A stretch of DNA of 31,549 bases from DATAEG01 sp051001975 (lineage in GTDB: Bacteria; Actinomycetota; Actinomycetes; Mycobacteriales; Jatrophihabitantaceae), in NCBI GenBank assembly GCA_051001975.1, contig JBPCMU010000074.1:1-31549 (forward strand). Reading direction: 5' to 3'. Positions 7,470-15,094 of this stretch are shown in pieces (the first letter of the stretch is position 1; the number at the start of each line of letters is the position of its first letter). A program made the position numbers and the translations under genes. The notes beneath the pieces are model-generated. The model saw nothing but the letters and a program-made list of their open reading frames with translations. It searched no databases and had not been told where the DNA came from.

Positions 7470-7620
7470 GCACCACCGACGGCCTCCAGCCCCGCAGGAG
7501 CAAAGCACACCGTCGATTCCTACAGCGGGTTCGCGAGCCGAGGTGTTGGCCGGGCACGTCCGCACCACCCACGGCCTCCAGCCCCGCAGGAGCATGCACC
7601 CCGTCGATTCTTACAGCGGG
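7470..7620. repeat. Two copies of a 60-base direct repeat between convergent genes
   Basis: Copies at 7470-7529 and 7562-7620 are almost identical (one internal indel and a few substitutions), separated by 32 unrelated bases. The shared core runs from GCACCACC through CTCCAGCCCCGCAGGAGCA to ACAGCGGG. A short CTCC/GGAG hairpin lies inside each copy. They fill the gap between the lipoprotein gene (plus) and the peptidase gene (minus). No coding potential and no transposase. Function is unknown; a termination or REP-like role is possible. Confidence 0.85.
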
Positions 7621-7631
7621 ATCAGTTCGCC

Positions 7632-9581
7632 TTACCAGATCCGGACGCGGTCCTGCGGCGCCAGCCAGAGCTGGTCGCCCTCGACCAGGTCGAATGCTTC
7701 GTAGAATTCCTGCAGGTTGCGCACCACCGCGTTACAGCGGAACTCGGCGGGCGAGTGCGGGTCGGTGGCCAGCCGGCGAATCGCCTCCTCATCGCGTGAC
7801 TTGCCCTGCCAGATCGCGCCCCACGAGTAGAAGAGCCGCTGCGGACCGGTCAGCCCGTCGAGCATTTCCGGCTCGGCGTCTGCCAGCGAGATCAGATAGG
7901 CCGCGTAGGAGATCGTCAGCCCGCCGAGGTCACCTATGTTCTCCCCGACCGTCAGTGCGCCGTTGACGTGGTGACCGGCCAGCGCCCGCGGCTGCAGGGC
8001 GTCGTACTGGGCGATCAACCGGGAGGTCAGAGCGTCGAATGCTTTGCGGTCCTCCTCGGTCCACCAGTCGCGCAGAGCTCCGGTCCCGTCGTACTGCGAA
8101 CCCTTGTCGTCGAAGCCGTGCCCGATCTCGTGTCCGATGACCGAGCCGATGCCGCCGTAGTTGGCGGCGTCATCAGCGTCCGCATCGAAGAACGGCGGCT
8201 GCAGGATGGCGGCCGGAAAGACGATCTCGTTCGCGGTCGGCATGTAGTACGCGTTCACCGTCTGCGGTGTCATGTGCCATTCGTCGGGGTCTATCGGCCC
8301 GCCCAGCTTGCCGAGCTGGTACTCCCACTCGAAGGCCGACGCGCGGACCACGTTGCCGACCAGATCGCCGGCCTCGATCTCCAGCTTGGTGTAGTCGCGC
8401 CAGCTGTTGGGGTAACCGATCTTGGGCGTGAACTTGGTCAGCTTCTCCAGCGCACGCTGCTTCGTCTCGTCGCTCATCCAGGTGAGCTGGCCGATGTCGC
8501 GCCGATACGCCTCGATGAGGTTGCCGACGAGCTCTTCCATCCGCTGCTTGGAGCTGGCCGGGAAATGCCGCTGGACGTACAGCTCGCCGACGGCCTCACC
8601 CAGCGCGTCCTCCACCAGCCCCACGCCACGCTTCCACAGCTCGCGGTCGGTCGGGGTGCCGCTCAGCGTCTTGCCGTTGAAGTCGAAGTACTCGGCGGCG
8701 AAGGCGGCCGTGAGATACGGCGCCGCCGAGTGGATGATCTGCAGCAGCAACCAGTTCTTCCAATCCTCGAGGCGCTCCGCGGTGAGCAGCTCGCCAAGCG
8801 CGGAGAAGAACGACGGCTGCATCACGACGACCTCGGCGAATGCCGACTCCGGCGCGCCCAGCCCGGCGATCCACTGCGGCCAGTACGGCTGCAACTCGTC
8901 GAGCCCGTCACGGGTGACCCGGTTGTAGGTCAGCTGCGGATCGCGGCATGTGACGACGTCCCAGTGCCGCCCAGCCAGGTCGCGCTCCAGTTGCAACACA
9001 GCCGCTGCCCGCGCGGCAACGTCGTCGAGGCCGGCGAGTGTGAACAGGCGCGCGATGTGCGCTTCGTAGGCGGTGACGATGTCGGCGAACTTCTCGTCTC
9101 GGTAGTACGACTCGTCCGGCAGCCCGAGGCCACCCTGATAGAGGTGCAGCAGGTACCGGGTCGGGTCACCGGAGTCGTTGATGACGTACCGCGAGCAGAA
9201 TCCGGAGGTACCGGACCGGTTGCACTCGCCCACCATCGTCACGAACGCACCAACGTCCGAGAGCGCCGCGACCTCGTCCAGCGCCGGGCGGATCGGGTCG
9301 GCACCCAGCGGCTCACGGCTCGCCTCGGCCATGAAGCTGCCGTAGAGATCGCCGATCTTGCGTTGCGCGGTACCTGGCTCGGCGTCGGCGGCAGCCGCCT
9401 CTTCGACGATCGCCCGCACCGCCAGCTCGGCCTCGTCGCGCAGGGTGATGAACGACCCGGCGACCGCTCGGTCGTCGGGGATGACTGCAGTGTCCAGCCA
9501 CTTGCCGTTGACGTGACGGAACAGATCGTCCTGTGGGCGGACCTCCGCCTTGATACCGGCGATGTCGATGCCTGACTTCAC
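7632..9581 (-). CDS. zmp1: M13 family zinc metallopeptidase (Zmp1/PepO-like)
   Basis: A 649-residue neprilysin-family endopeptidase closely resembling M. tuberculosis Zmp1; compare the N terminus SGIDIAGIKAEVRPQDDLFR. The zinc site HEIGH is at residues 484-488 and the third ligand is Glu547 in ENIGDLGG. The C terminus ends in the usual RVRIW. GTG 9581 is chosen as the start because GGGAG lies 9 bases upstream and it fits homologue length; an in-frame ATG at 9722 lies inside the next gene. No signal peptide is visible, as in Zmp1, which is nevertheless found outside the cytoplasm. It follows gabD1 after 52 bases on the same strand, probably co-transcribed. The natural substrate is unknown. Confidence 0.95.
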   Translation of the reverse strand: MKSGIDIAGIKAEVRPQDDLFRHVNGKWLDTAVIPDDRAVAGSFITLRDEAELAVRAIVEEAAAADAEPGTAQRKIGDLYGSFMAEASREPLGADPIRPALDEVAALSDVGAFVTMVGECNRSGTSGFCSRYVINDSGDPTRYLLHLYQGGLGLPDESYYRDEKFADIVTAYEAHIARLFTLAGLDDVAARAAAVLQLERDLAGRHWDVVTCRDPQLTYNRVTRDGLDELQPYWPQWIAGLGAPESAFAEVVVMQPSFFSALGELLTAERLEDWKNWLLLQIIHSAAPYLTAAFAAEYFDFNGKTLSGTPTDRELWKRGVGLVEDALGEAVGELYVQRHFPASSKQRMEELVGNLIEAYRRDIGQLTWMSDETKQRALEKLTKFTPKIGYPNSWRDYTKLEIEAGDLVGNVVRASAFEWEYQLGKLGGPIDPDEWHMTPQTVNAYYMPTANEIVFPAAILQPPFFDADADDAANYGGIGSVIGHEIGHGFDDKGSQYDGTGALRDWWTEEDRKAFDALTSRLIAQYDALQPRALAGHHVNGALTVGENIGDLGGLTISYAAYLISLADAEPEMLDGLTGPQRLFYSWGAIWQGKSRDEEAIRRLATDPHSPAEFRCNAVVRNLQEFYEAFDLVEGDQLWLAPQDRVRIW

Positions 9582-9633
9582 GCACGTACTCCCTTCGACC
9601 GGCGACGTTGCCGGGTTGCAGTGTGGCGGGTCG

Positions 9634-11010
9634 TCAGCCGACCCAGACCGTCTTGACGTTGCAGAACTCGCGGATACCGTGCGCGGACAATTCCCGGCCG
9701 TACCCGGAGTTCTTGATGCCACCGAACGGCAGCTGTGAGTAGGAGGTCGTCATGCCGTTGATGAATACCGCGCCGGCCTCCAGCTCGTCGATGAACGCCT
9801 GCTGCTCGGTCGGCACGGTGGTCCATGCGTTGGAGCCGAGACCGAACGACGTCGAGTTGGCCAGTGCGACCGCCTCGTCGTAGGAACCGACCCGGTAGAG
9901 ACCAGCCACCGGGCCGAACACCTCGTCGGAGTACATCGCCATGTCCGGCGTCAGGTCGGCCACGATCGTCGGCGGGTAGTACCAGCCCGGCCCGTCCGGT
10001 TGGCTGCCGCCGCAGAGCACGGTCGCACCCTTGGCCACCGCGTCGGCCACCTGGCCGGCAACTTCGTCGCGACCTTGCTCGGTCGCCAGCGGTCCGACAT
10101 CGGTGCCTTCGTCCATCGGATCGCCCACCCGCAGCTTCGTCATTTCCGCGACGAACGCCTCGGCGAACGCGTCGTAGACCTCGGCGTGCACGATGAACCG
10201 CTTGGCGGCGATGCAGGACTGGCCGTTGTTCTGGCAGCGTGCTGTGGTGGCCACTTTCGCCGCGGCGGCGACGTCCGCGGACGGCATCACCACGAAGGCG
10301 TCGCTACCGCCCAACTCGAGCACCGCCTTCTTCACCTCACGGCCGGCGATCTCCGCAACCGACCGGCCGGCGGGCTCGCTACCGGTGAGGGTGACCGCCA
10401 CGATGCGCGGGTCCTGGATGACCGCTGCCACCTCCGCCGAACCGATCAGCAGTGTCTGGAAGGCGCCGTCGTGAAAGCCGGCCCGGGTGAACAGGTCTTG
10501 CATGAACAGCGCCGTCTGCGGGACGTTCGATGCATGCTTGAGCAACCCGACGTTGCCGGACATCAATGCCGGCGCGGCGAAGCGCATCGCCTGCCACAGC
10601 GGAAAGTTCCACGGCATCACGGCCAGCACTGCGCCGAGCGGCTGGTAGCGGGCATACGCCTTGCTGGCCTTCACCTCGGTCGGATCCGCCAGCGGCTCGT
10701 CGGCCAGGAAGGCCTCGGAGTGCTCGGCGAAGTAGCGGCACCCGGCGGCACACTTGGTGACCTCCGCGCGCGCCGAGACCAGCGTCTTGCCCATCTCGGT
10801 CGTCATCATCGTCGCGATCGCGTCGACCTCGTTCTCGAGGATCGTGGCCGCTGCCGTCAGCCATTCGGCGCGTTGCGCGAAGCTCGTCTTGCGCAGCTTC
10901 CTGAACGCCTCGACGGCCCGGCCGAGCGCGGCGTCCACCTGTGCCGAGGTGTGCGCGTCGAAGGTCTGCACGACCTCCCCGGTCGCCGGATTCGTCGTTG
11001 CTATAGCCAC
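9634..11010 (-). CDS. gabD1: Succinate-semialdehyde dehydrogenase
   Basis: A 458-residue aldehyde dehydrogenase matching mycobacterial GabD1 along its whole length. It oxidises succinic semialdehyde to succinate, probably with NADP, linking GABA breakdown and the alternative oxoglutarate route to the TCA cycle. Visible features are PWNFPLW (substrate/cofactor region), LTGSEPAG at the nucleotide site, the general base Glu232 in LELGG, the catalytic Cys266 in NNGQSCIAAKRF, and the C-terminal GREL signature. The start is GTG 11010 with GAGGG seven bases upstream. It is divergent from the gamma-glutamyltransferase gene across 77 bases and is followed by the M13 peptidase. Exact cofactor preference cannot be read with certainty. 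Confidence 0.95.
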   Translation of the reverse strand: MAIATTNPATGEVVQTFDAHTSAQVDAALGRAVEAFRKLRKTSFAQRAEWLTAAATILENEVDAIATMMTTEMGKTLVSARAEVTKCAAGCRYFAEHSEAFLADEPLADPTEVKASKAYARYQPLGAVLAVMPWNFPLWQAMRFAAPALMSGNVGLLKHASNVPQTALFMQDLFTRAGFHDGAFQTLLIGSAEVAAVIQDPRIVAVTLTGSEPAGRSVAEIAGREVKKAVLELGGSDAFVVMPSADVAAAAKVATTARCQNNGQSCIAAKRFIVHAEVYDAFAEAFVAEMTKLRVGDPMDEGTDVGPLATEQGRDEVAGQVADAVAKGATVLCGGSQPDGPGWYYPPTIVADLTPDMAMYSDEVFGPVAGLYRVGSYDEAVALANSTSFGLGSNAWTTVPTEQQAFIDELEAGAVFINGMTTSYSQLPFGGIKNSGYGRELSAHGIREFCNVKTVWVG

Positions 11011-11087
11011 AGGCCCACCCTCGTCAGTTGTGTGATTGTGCCTGCCCAGCCTAGGTGTCGCGACCGGGCTGCGTAGGGTCGGCTTTC

Positions 11088-12866
11088 ATGCCATCGAACG
11101 CGCCGACCCGGCCCACACTGCGGGGCACGTTCGGGATGGTGGGCAGCACCCACTGGCTGGCCAGCCAGGCCGCGTTCGGCATGCTGGAACGCGGTGGAAA
11201 CGCCTTCGACGCGGCGGTTGCCGGCGGTTTCGTCCTGCACGTCGTCGAGCCGCACTTGAACGGCCCGGGTGGGGATCTACCCGCCGTCTTTGCCACCGCG
11301 GCGGACCCGACGCCGGTTGTCTTGTGCGGCCAGGGCAGCGCCCCTGCCGGCGCGACGATCGAGATGTACACCTCGATGAGGCTCGATCTGATCCCTGGAG
11401 CCGGCCCCTTGGCCGCGGTCATCCCCGGCTCGGTGGACGCCTGGCTGATGCTGTTGCACGACCACGGGACGATGCCGCTGGCCGACGTCCTCGCCCCAGC
11501 GCTCGGCTACGCCCGCGCCGGGCACCCGCTGCTACCCGCGGTGGGGCGCACCGTGGCTGCGGTGGCCGGGCTGTTCGCCGATCACTGGCCGACCTCCGCC
11601 GATCGATGGCTGGGCGGCGGTGCGCCACCCGCGCCGTGGCAGCTGTGGCGCAACCCGAGCTACGCGAACGTGCTCGATCGGCTGATCGCCGCTGGCGCCG
11701 GCGCGTCGTCGCGAGATGCTGCCATCGACGCGGCCCGCAGGGAGTGGCGGGAAGGCTTCGTCGCCGATGCGATCGACCGCTTCCAGCGTCTGCCGTTCCA
11801 GGACTCCAGCGGATCGGCGCATCCGGGGCTGGTGACCGGCCAGGACCTCGCCAACTGGCGACCGAATTACGAGCCGGCGCTCGTCGGACAGTTCCGCGAC
11901 GTCGCGATCGCCAAAACCGGGCCGTGGGGCCAGGGGCCCGTATTGCTGCAGACGCTGCGCCTGCTCGACGGTTTCGGCGACGCATCCCTCGACCTCGACA
12001 GCGCAGCCGGCATCCACGTCGCGGCCGAGGCGCTCAAGCTGGCGTTCGCCGATCGCGACGCCTGGTACGGCGACGACGGCCGGGTCCCCGTGGCCGGACT
12101 GCTCGGCGATCGCTACACGGAGTCACGCCGGGCATTGATCGGCCCGGACGCGTCGCGGGAACTGCGACCCGGGTCGCCCGGCGACCGAGCGCCGGTGCTC
12201 CCGCCGGTCCGCCTGGACGCGCCGCAGTCGGCGTCCGCCGCGGTAGGCGAGCCGACCGTCAGCCTCCGTGGCGAGACCCGGGGTGACACCTGTCACATCG
12301 ACGTGGTGGACCGTTGGGGCAACATCATCTCGGCGACACCCAGCGGCGGCTGGCTGCAGTCCTCGCCGCACATCCCTGACCTCGGCTTTCCGATGGGAAG
12401 CCGGGCGCAGATGTTCTGGTTGACGCCTGGGCTGAACTCCTCCCTCATACCGGGCCGGCGGCCGCGCACCACGTTGTCGCCCACCCTGGTCCTGCGCGAA
12501 GGCGTCCCGGTGCTGGCGTGCGGCACTCCGGGCGGTGATCAGCAGGACCAGTGGCAACTCGGGTTCCTGCTACGTCATCTGGTCGGCAAAGCGGACCTGC
12601 AGGCCGCGATCGACGCCCCGGCCTTCCACACGACATCGATCATCGGCTCGTTCTACCCGCGCAGTGTCGAGCCGGGCGGACTGGTCATCGAGGATCGGTT
12701 CGGCACGGACGTGCTCGCCGAGTTGGCCGCCCGCGGGCATCGCGTCACTGCTGCTGGGGCATGGACACTCGGCCGGCTGTCGGCGGTGGGCCGCGACCCG
12801 GCGACGGGGCTGCTCAGCGCCGCGGCCAACGCGCGCGGTAATCAGGGGTACGCCGCCGGACGATGA
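11088..12866 (+). CDS. ggt: Gamma-glutamyltransferase family protein
   Basis: A 592-residue N-terminal nucleophile hydrolase that cleaves or transfers gamma-glutamyl groups. The proenzyme normally cuts itself into large and small subunits. The N-terminal part carries GMLERGGNAFDAAVA and NGPGGD, as in the family. The processing site is GDTCHID with Thr401 as the expected nucleophile; the second residue of the usual TTH motif is Cys here. The small subunit holds the RPRTTLSPTLVL and TPGGDQQ motifs that bind the substrate. No signal peptide is evident, unlike periplasmic E. coli GGT, so a cytosolic member is likely. ATG 11088 is preferred over ATG 11055 because of GGGTCGG just upstream and because family homology begins shortly after it. 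Some family members are cephalosporin acylases or act on other amides. Confidence 0.9.
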   Translation: MPSNAPTRPTLRGTFGMVGSTHWLASQAAFGMLERGGNAFDAAVAGGFVLHVVEPHLNGPGGDLPAVFATAADPTPVVLCGQGSAPAGATIEMYTSMRLDLIPGAGPLAAVIPGSVDAWLMLLHDHGTMPLADVLAPALGYARAGHPLLPAVGRTVAAVAGLFADHWPTSADRWLGGGAPPAPWQLWRNPSYANVLDRLIAAGAGASSRDAAIDAARREWREGFVADAIDRFQRLPFQDSSGSAHPGLVTGQDLANWRPNYEPALVGQFRDVAIAKTGPWGQGPVLLQTLRLLDGFGDASLDLDSAAGIHVAAEALKLAFADRDAWYGDDGRVPVAGLLGDRYTESRRALIGPDASRELRPGSPGDRAPVLPPVRLDAPQSASAAVGEPTVSLRGETRGDTCHIDVVDRWGNIISATPSGGWLQSSPHIPDLGFPMGSRAQMFWLTPGLNSSLIPGRRPRTTLSPTLVLREGVPVLACGTPGGDQQDQWQLGFLLRHLVGKADLQAAIDAPAFHTTSIIGSFYPRSVEPGGLVIEDRFGTDVLAELAARGHRVTAAGAWTLGRLSAVGRDPATGLLSAAANARGNQGYAAGR

Positions 12867-12917
12867 GCCTCGCGCTGCCCGGCCCGGGCCCTGCGTGCGA
12901 ACGTTGTGGGCAGGCAG

Positions 12918-12955
12918 CCGAAAGCCCCGGACCGCGAACGGTTCGGGGCTTTCGG
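12918..12955. terminator. Strong bidirectional hairpin terminator
   Basis: A perfect 12-base inverted repeat, CCGAAAGCCCCG (12918-12929) and CGGGGCTTTCGG (12944-12955), can extend inward to about 17 pairs with a CGAA loop. It lies 51 bases after the transferase gene and 20 bases after the small minus-strand gene, so it can serve both convergent transcripts. There is no T-run, which is common in actinobacteria. Confidence 0.85.
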
Positions 12956-12975
12956 AACAACAATGTCTGAGGGAA

Positions 12976-13107
12976 TCAGAGCATCGGGTGCCGGCCGGAA
13001 AGGGCCAGGAGCTCGTTGCGCATCGACGGCGTGCTGGCACGGTCGATCGCCCGCTGCAGCTCGACGACATTGCGCCGGTCCCGGAGCTTCTTCACGATCT
13101 TGTTCAT
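12976..13107 (-). CDS. Small basic 43-residue protein of unknown function
   Basis: Starts at ATG 13107 with a strong ribosome site (GAGGAGG, 8-base spacing). The N terminus MNKIVKKLRDRRN is very basic and amphipathic, followed by a second helix (VVELQRAIDRASTPSMRNEL). No signal peptide or membrane segment. It stands alone: its own hairpin terminator lies just downstream, and an unusually AT-rich promoter region with an inverted repeat lies upstream. These surroundings make it a convincing gene despite its size. A role as a nucleic-acid-binding or regulatory small protein is possible from the charge pattern only. The in-frame ATG at 13173 has no ribosome site. Confidence 0.75.
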   Translation of the reverse strand: MNKIVKKLRDRRNVVELQRAIDRASTPSMRNELLALSGRHPML

Positions 13108-13181
13108 CTTTGAACCCTCCTCTCGACCTACTCGAAATTGCCACTTCGTTAGGCTCGAATCTCTCCGAACCAACGATTCAT

Positions 13182-13224
13182 AGGAATACTACCAGGTAAC
13201 CAATCTTTTCCTCGGAGTATTCCT
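13182..13224. promoter_or_regulatory. Spaced inverted repeat upstream of the 43-residue gene
   Basis: AGGAATACT (13182-13190) and AGTATTCCT (13216-13224) form a perfect 9-base inverted repeat with a 25-base spacer. It lies 75-117 bases upstream of ATG 13107 in a locally AT-rich stretch. An extended -10-like TGGTAGTAT on the minus strand overlaps the first arm. The layout suggests paired operator half-sites at the promoter, or a leader hairpin. Confidence 0.5.
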
Positions 13225-13282
13225 GAAGTGTGCTCAGTTCCGGAGAGGGGAGGCGAAGCCGCGTCCGGGCCACCTCATCGGG

Positions 13283-13825
13283 CTACCGAACCAGGGTGAG
13301 CGCGGTGGCCGCGCCGAACCACTTCGGCAGGTCGCCGAGCAGATCCTGCTGATCCGCACCTACCCACGCGACGTGGCCGTCCGGCGGCAGCAGCACCGCG
13401 GGCACATCCAGTTCCTCGCTGACGTCGACGACGTGGTCGACCCGATCCGCCCATCCCGCCACCGAGAGCCGGCCGGTCTGGTCGAGGAGCAGTCCACGAC
13501 CCTCGTGCATCAGCCCGAAGAGGCGACCCCGCTTCAGTTCGATGTCCCGCAATCGCCGGCCGAGCAGTTCGTGGCCCCCGCCGAATTCTCCCTCGCCGAA
13601 GTCATAGCGGATGCTGATCGCAGAGAGCCGTTCGATCAGGTACCGGTTCACCTCCTCGAAGTCCATCAGTCTCGATACCAAACGGCGCACCGCCTGCGGA
13701 CCCGGCTCGGCGGACATCAATTCGACCTGTGCGCGGGTGCTGTCCAGTACCTCGGCGGCCAGTGGATGCCGTTCGCTCTGGTTGCTGTCCAACAGCCCGC
13801 TCGGTGCCCAGCCGTTGATCGCCCA
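13283..13825 (-). pseudogene. C-terminal remnant of an FAD-dependent aromatic monooxygenase
   Basis: About 180 residues match only the last third of PheA/TfdB-type flavin monooxygenases: GWAPSGLLDSNQSERHPLA near the start, then the C-terminal thioredoxin-like part with VPAVLLPPDGHVAWVG and DLLGDLPKWFGAAT. The N-terminal FAD-binding domain (GxGxxG) and the second FAD motif are absent. The frame opens only with a TTG at 13792 and no ribosome site. Upstream of about 13825 the DNA switches to a kinase N-lobe in another frame. This is best read as a deletion remnant without flavin-binding capacity. Confidence 0.75.
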
Positions 13826-14172
13826 CCGAGCAGCGCGACATCGGCCGCCGCCGGGACGCCTGCGTCGAAAACATGGCGGACCAGCTGCTGCTCCCAGCGG
13901 ACCTCGTCGATGCCGAAGCGGTCGATGCCGTAGATCTTCAGCGCGTAGGACCGGTCGCCGGCATCCACCCGGTACACGTCATTCATGAAGGAACGCACCA
14001 GGACCACCCGCGTCGGTGCAAGTCCGTAGTGGCGCTGGACGAGGTCGATGACGGCCTGCACCGTCGGCAGCGACCGTGACCACGACCTCCCGAACTCAGA
14101 GCGGCTCACGCTCGCCAACGTAGGACCTCGATCTCCAGCCGCGACAGCATTTGACGGCATCCGCTCGAACAT
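13826..14172 (-). pseudogene. N-lobe remnant of an aminoglycoside-phosphotransferase-like kinase
   Basis: From about ATG 14172 the frame encodes a start of the APH/homoserine-kinase fold: LVQRHYGLAPTRVVLVRSFM, NDVYRVDAG, then YALKIYG with the probable ATP-binding Lys, then WEQQLVRHVFDAGVPAA. It stops resembling a kinase near DVALLGG. The expected catalytic loop (HxDxxxxN) and C-lobe are missing, and the frame runs out of register into the monooxygenase tail. The start is uncertain; other in-frame starts lie at 14238 and 14160. The junction near 13825 looks like a single deletion fusing two genes. Confidence 0.65.
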
Positions 14173-14185
14173 GTCGCAGCGGGCG

Positions 14186-14991
14186 TTAGGGCCTCTGCGA
14201 GCCGGTGTCAGTACGACGGAGCCGATCGCGGGCGTCATTCTCCGACAGTGAGGTGATGGGCTGGCCGACCGCGTGCTGATACTTGGCGTCGTAGGCTCTG
14301 GTCCAGACGCCAGCCGCCCACGACCGCTGGAGCTCGCCGGTGCTTAACTCCCGGCCACGCGCCTGGCAATACGCGGCAAGGAACCGCTCAGTGTCCTCGA
14401 TGGTGGCCAACTCGTTCGCGCTGAGGGTCGAATACAGCGCAGCAGCGAAGCCGACCAGAACGGCTTCGCTATCGGCGGTCACGCTGTCCCAGTCGTGCAC
14501 CACCAGCAGCGTGTTTCCGCTCCAGAGCAGGTTGCCGGCGCGCCAGTCGCAGTGACCGATCACCGCTGGGTCTTCGCTGGCTCGCAGCAGGTCCCGGGCA
14601 CGGCGCCCGGCATCGTCGATCCACTCCGCGCCGGCCACCTCGTTGAGGTCGACATCTGAGTCCTCAGGACAGGGCCATAGGCCGTCCCCGCCATGGTTCC
14701 AGGCCGCCCACGACGGTGCCGGGTCGAGCGTGGATACTTCGGCCGGCTGGGGGGCCAGCTGGATCAGCCGCGCGAACGCCTCAGCGAAGGCCACGGCGGC
14801 GTGGTCTGCGCTCGGAAGCACGCTACCGCCGGGGACGTAGGCCTCCGCGGTGGCAACGTCGCCGCCGAATGGAACGGCGCCGGTGAGCGGCGCCCGGATC
14901 TGAATATCTCATCCGCTGGCGAGCTGCCCAGCTGCTCTATGCACCATCGGGCAAGGCGGTCAGGATCGACGGCACGGGCGCGAGGTGACAT
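14186..14991 (-). pseudogene. Phosphotransferase (APH family) with internal deletion and frameshift
   Basis: The N terminus starts at ATG 14991 in one frame (VDPDRLARWCIEQLGSSPAD). The rest continues in a different frame from about 14908 to 14186. The second part contains the kinase catalytic loop HCDWRAGNLLW and the metal-binding VHDWDS, and ends in GQPITSLSENDARDRLRR. The frame switch is near DEIF/QIRAPLTGAVPFGG. The ATP-binding Lys strand (normally VVVK-like) and adjoining helix of the N-lobe are absent, so roughly 40-50 residues appear deleted relative to the fold. In the second frame alone a GTG at 14821 could start a truncated protein, but it would lack the N-lobe. Confidence 0.65.
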
Positions 14992-15094
14992 CTGAGCATC
15001 CTCACATGCGATCCCACGGGGTAACGCTACTTATCTAGCGCCACACGAGCAACGACGCACATCGGGTCGAGTCAGTGGCCCCATCGGAGTGGGG

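Noticed and set aside
7470..7620. CRISPR array
   Set aside because: Only two repeats of 60 bases with one 32-base gap, no cas genes and no further units.
7968..9575. Long open frame (535 codons) on the plus strand opposite the M13 peptidase
   Set aside because: It is the antisense shadow of a well-supported gene; low-complexity Arg/Gly/Val-rich product, no ribosome site, no domain. GC-rich third positions keep stops rare on the opposite strand.
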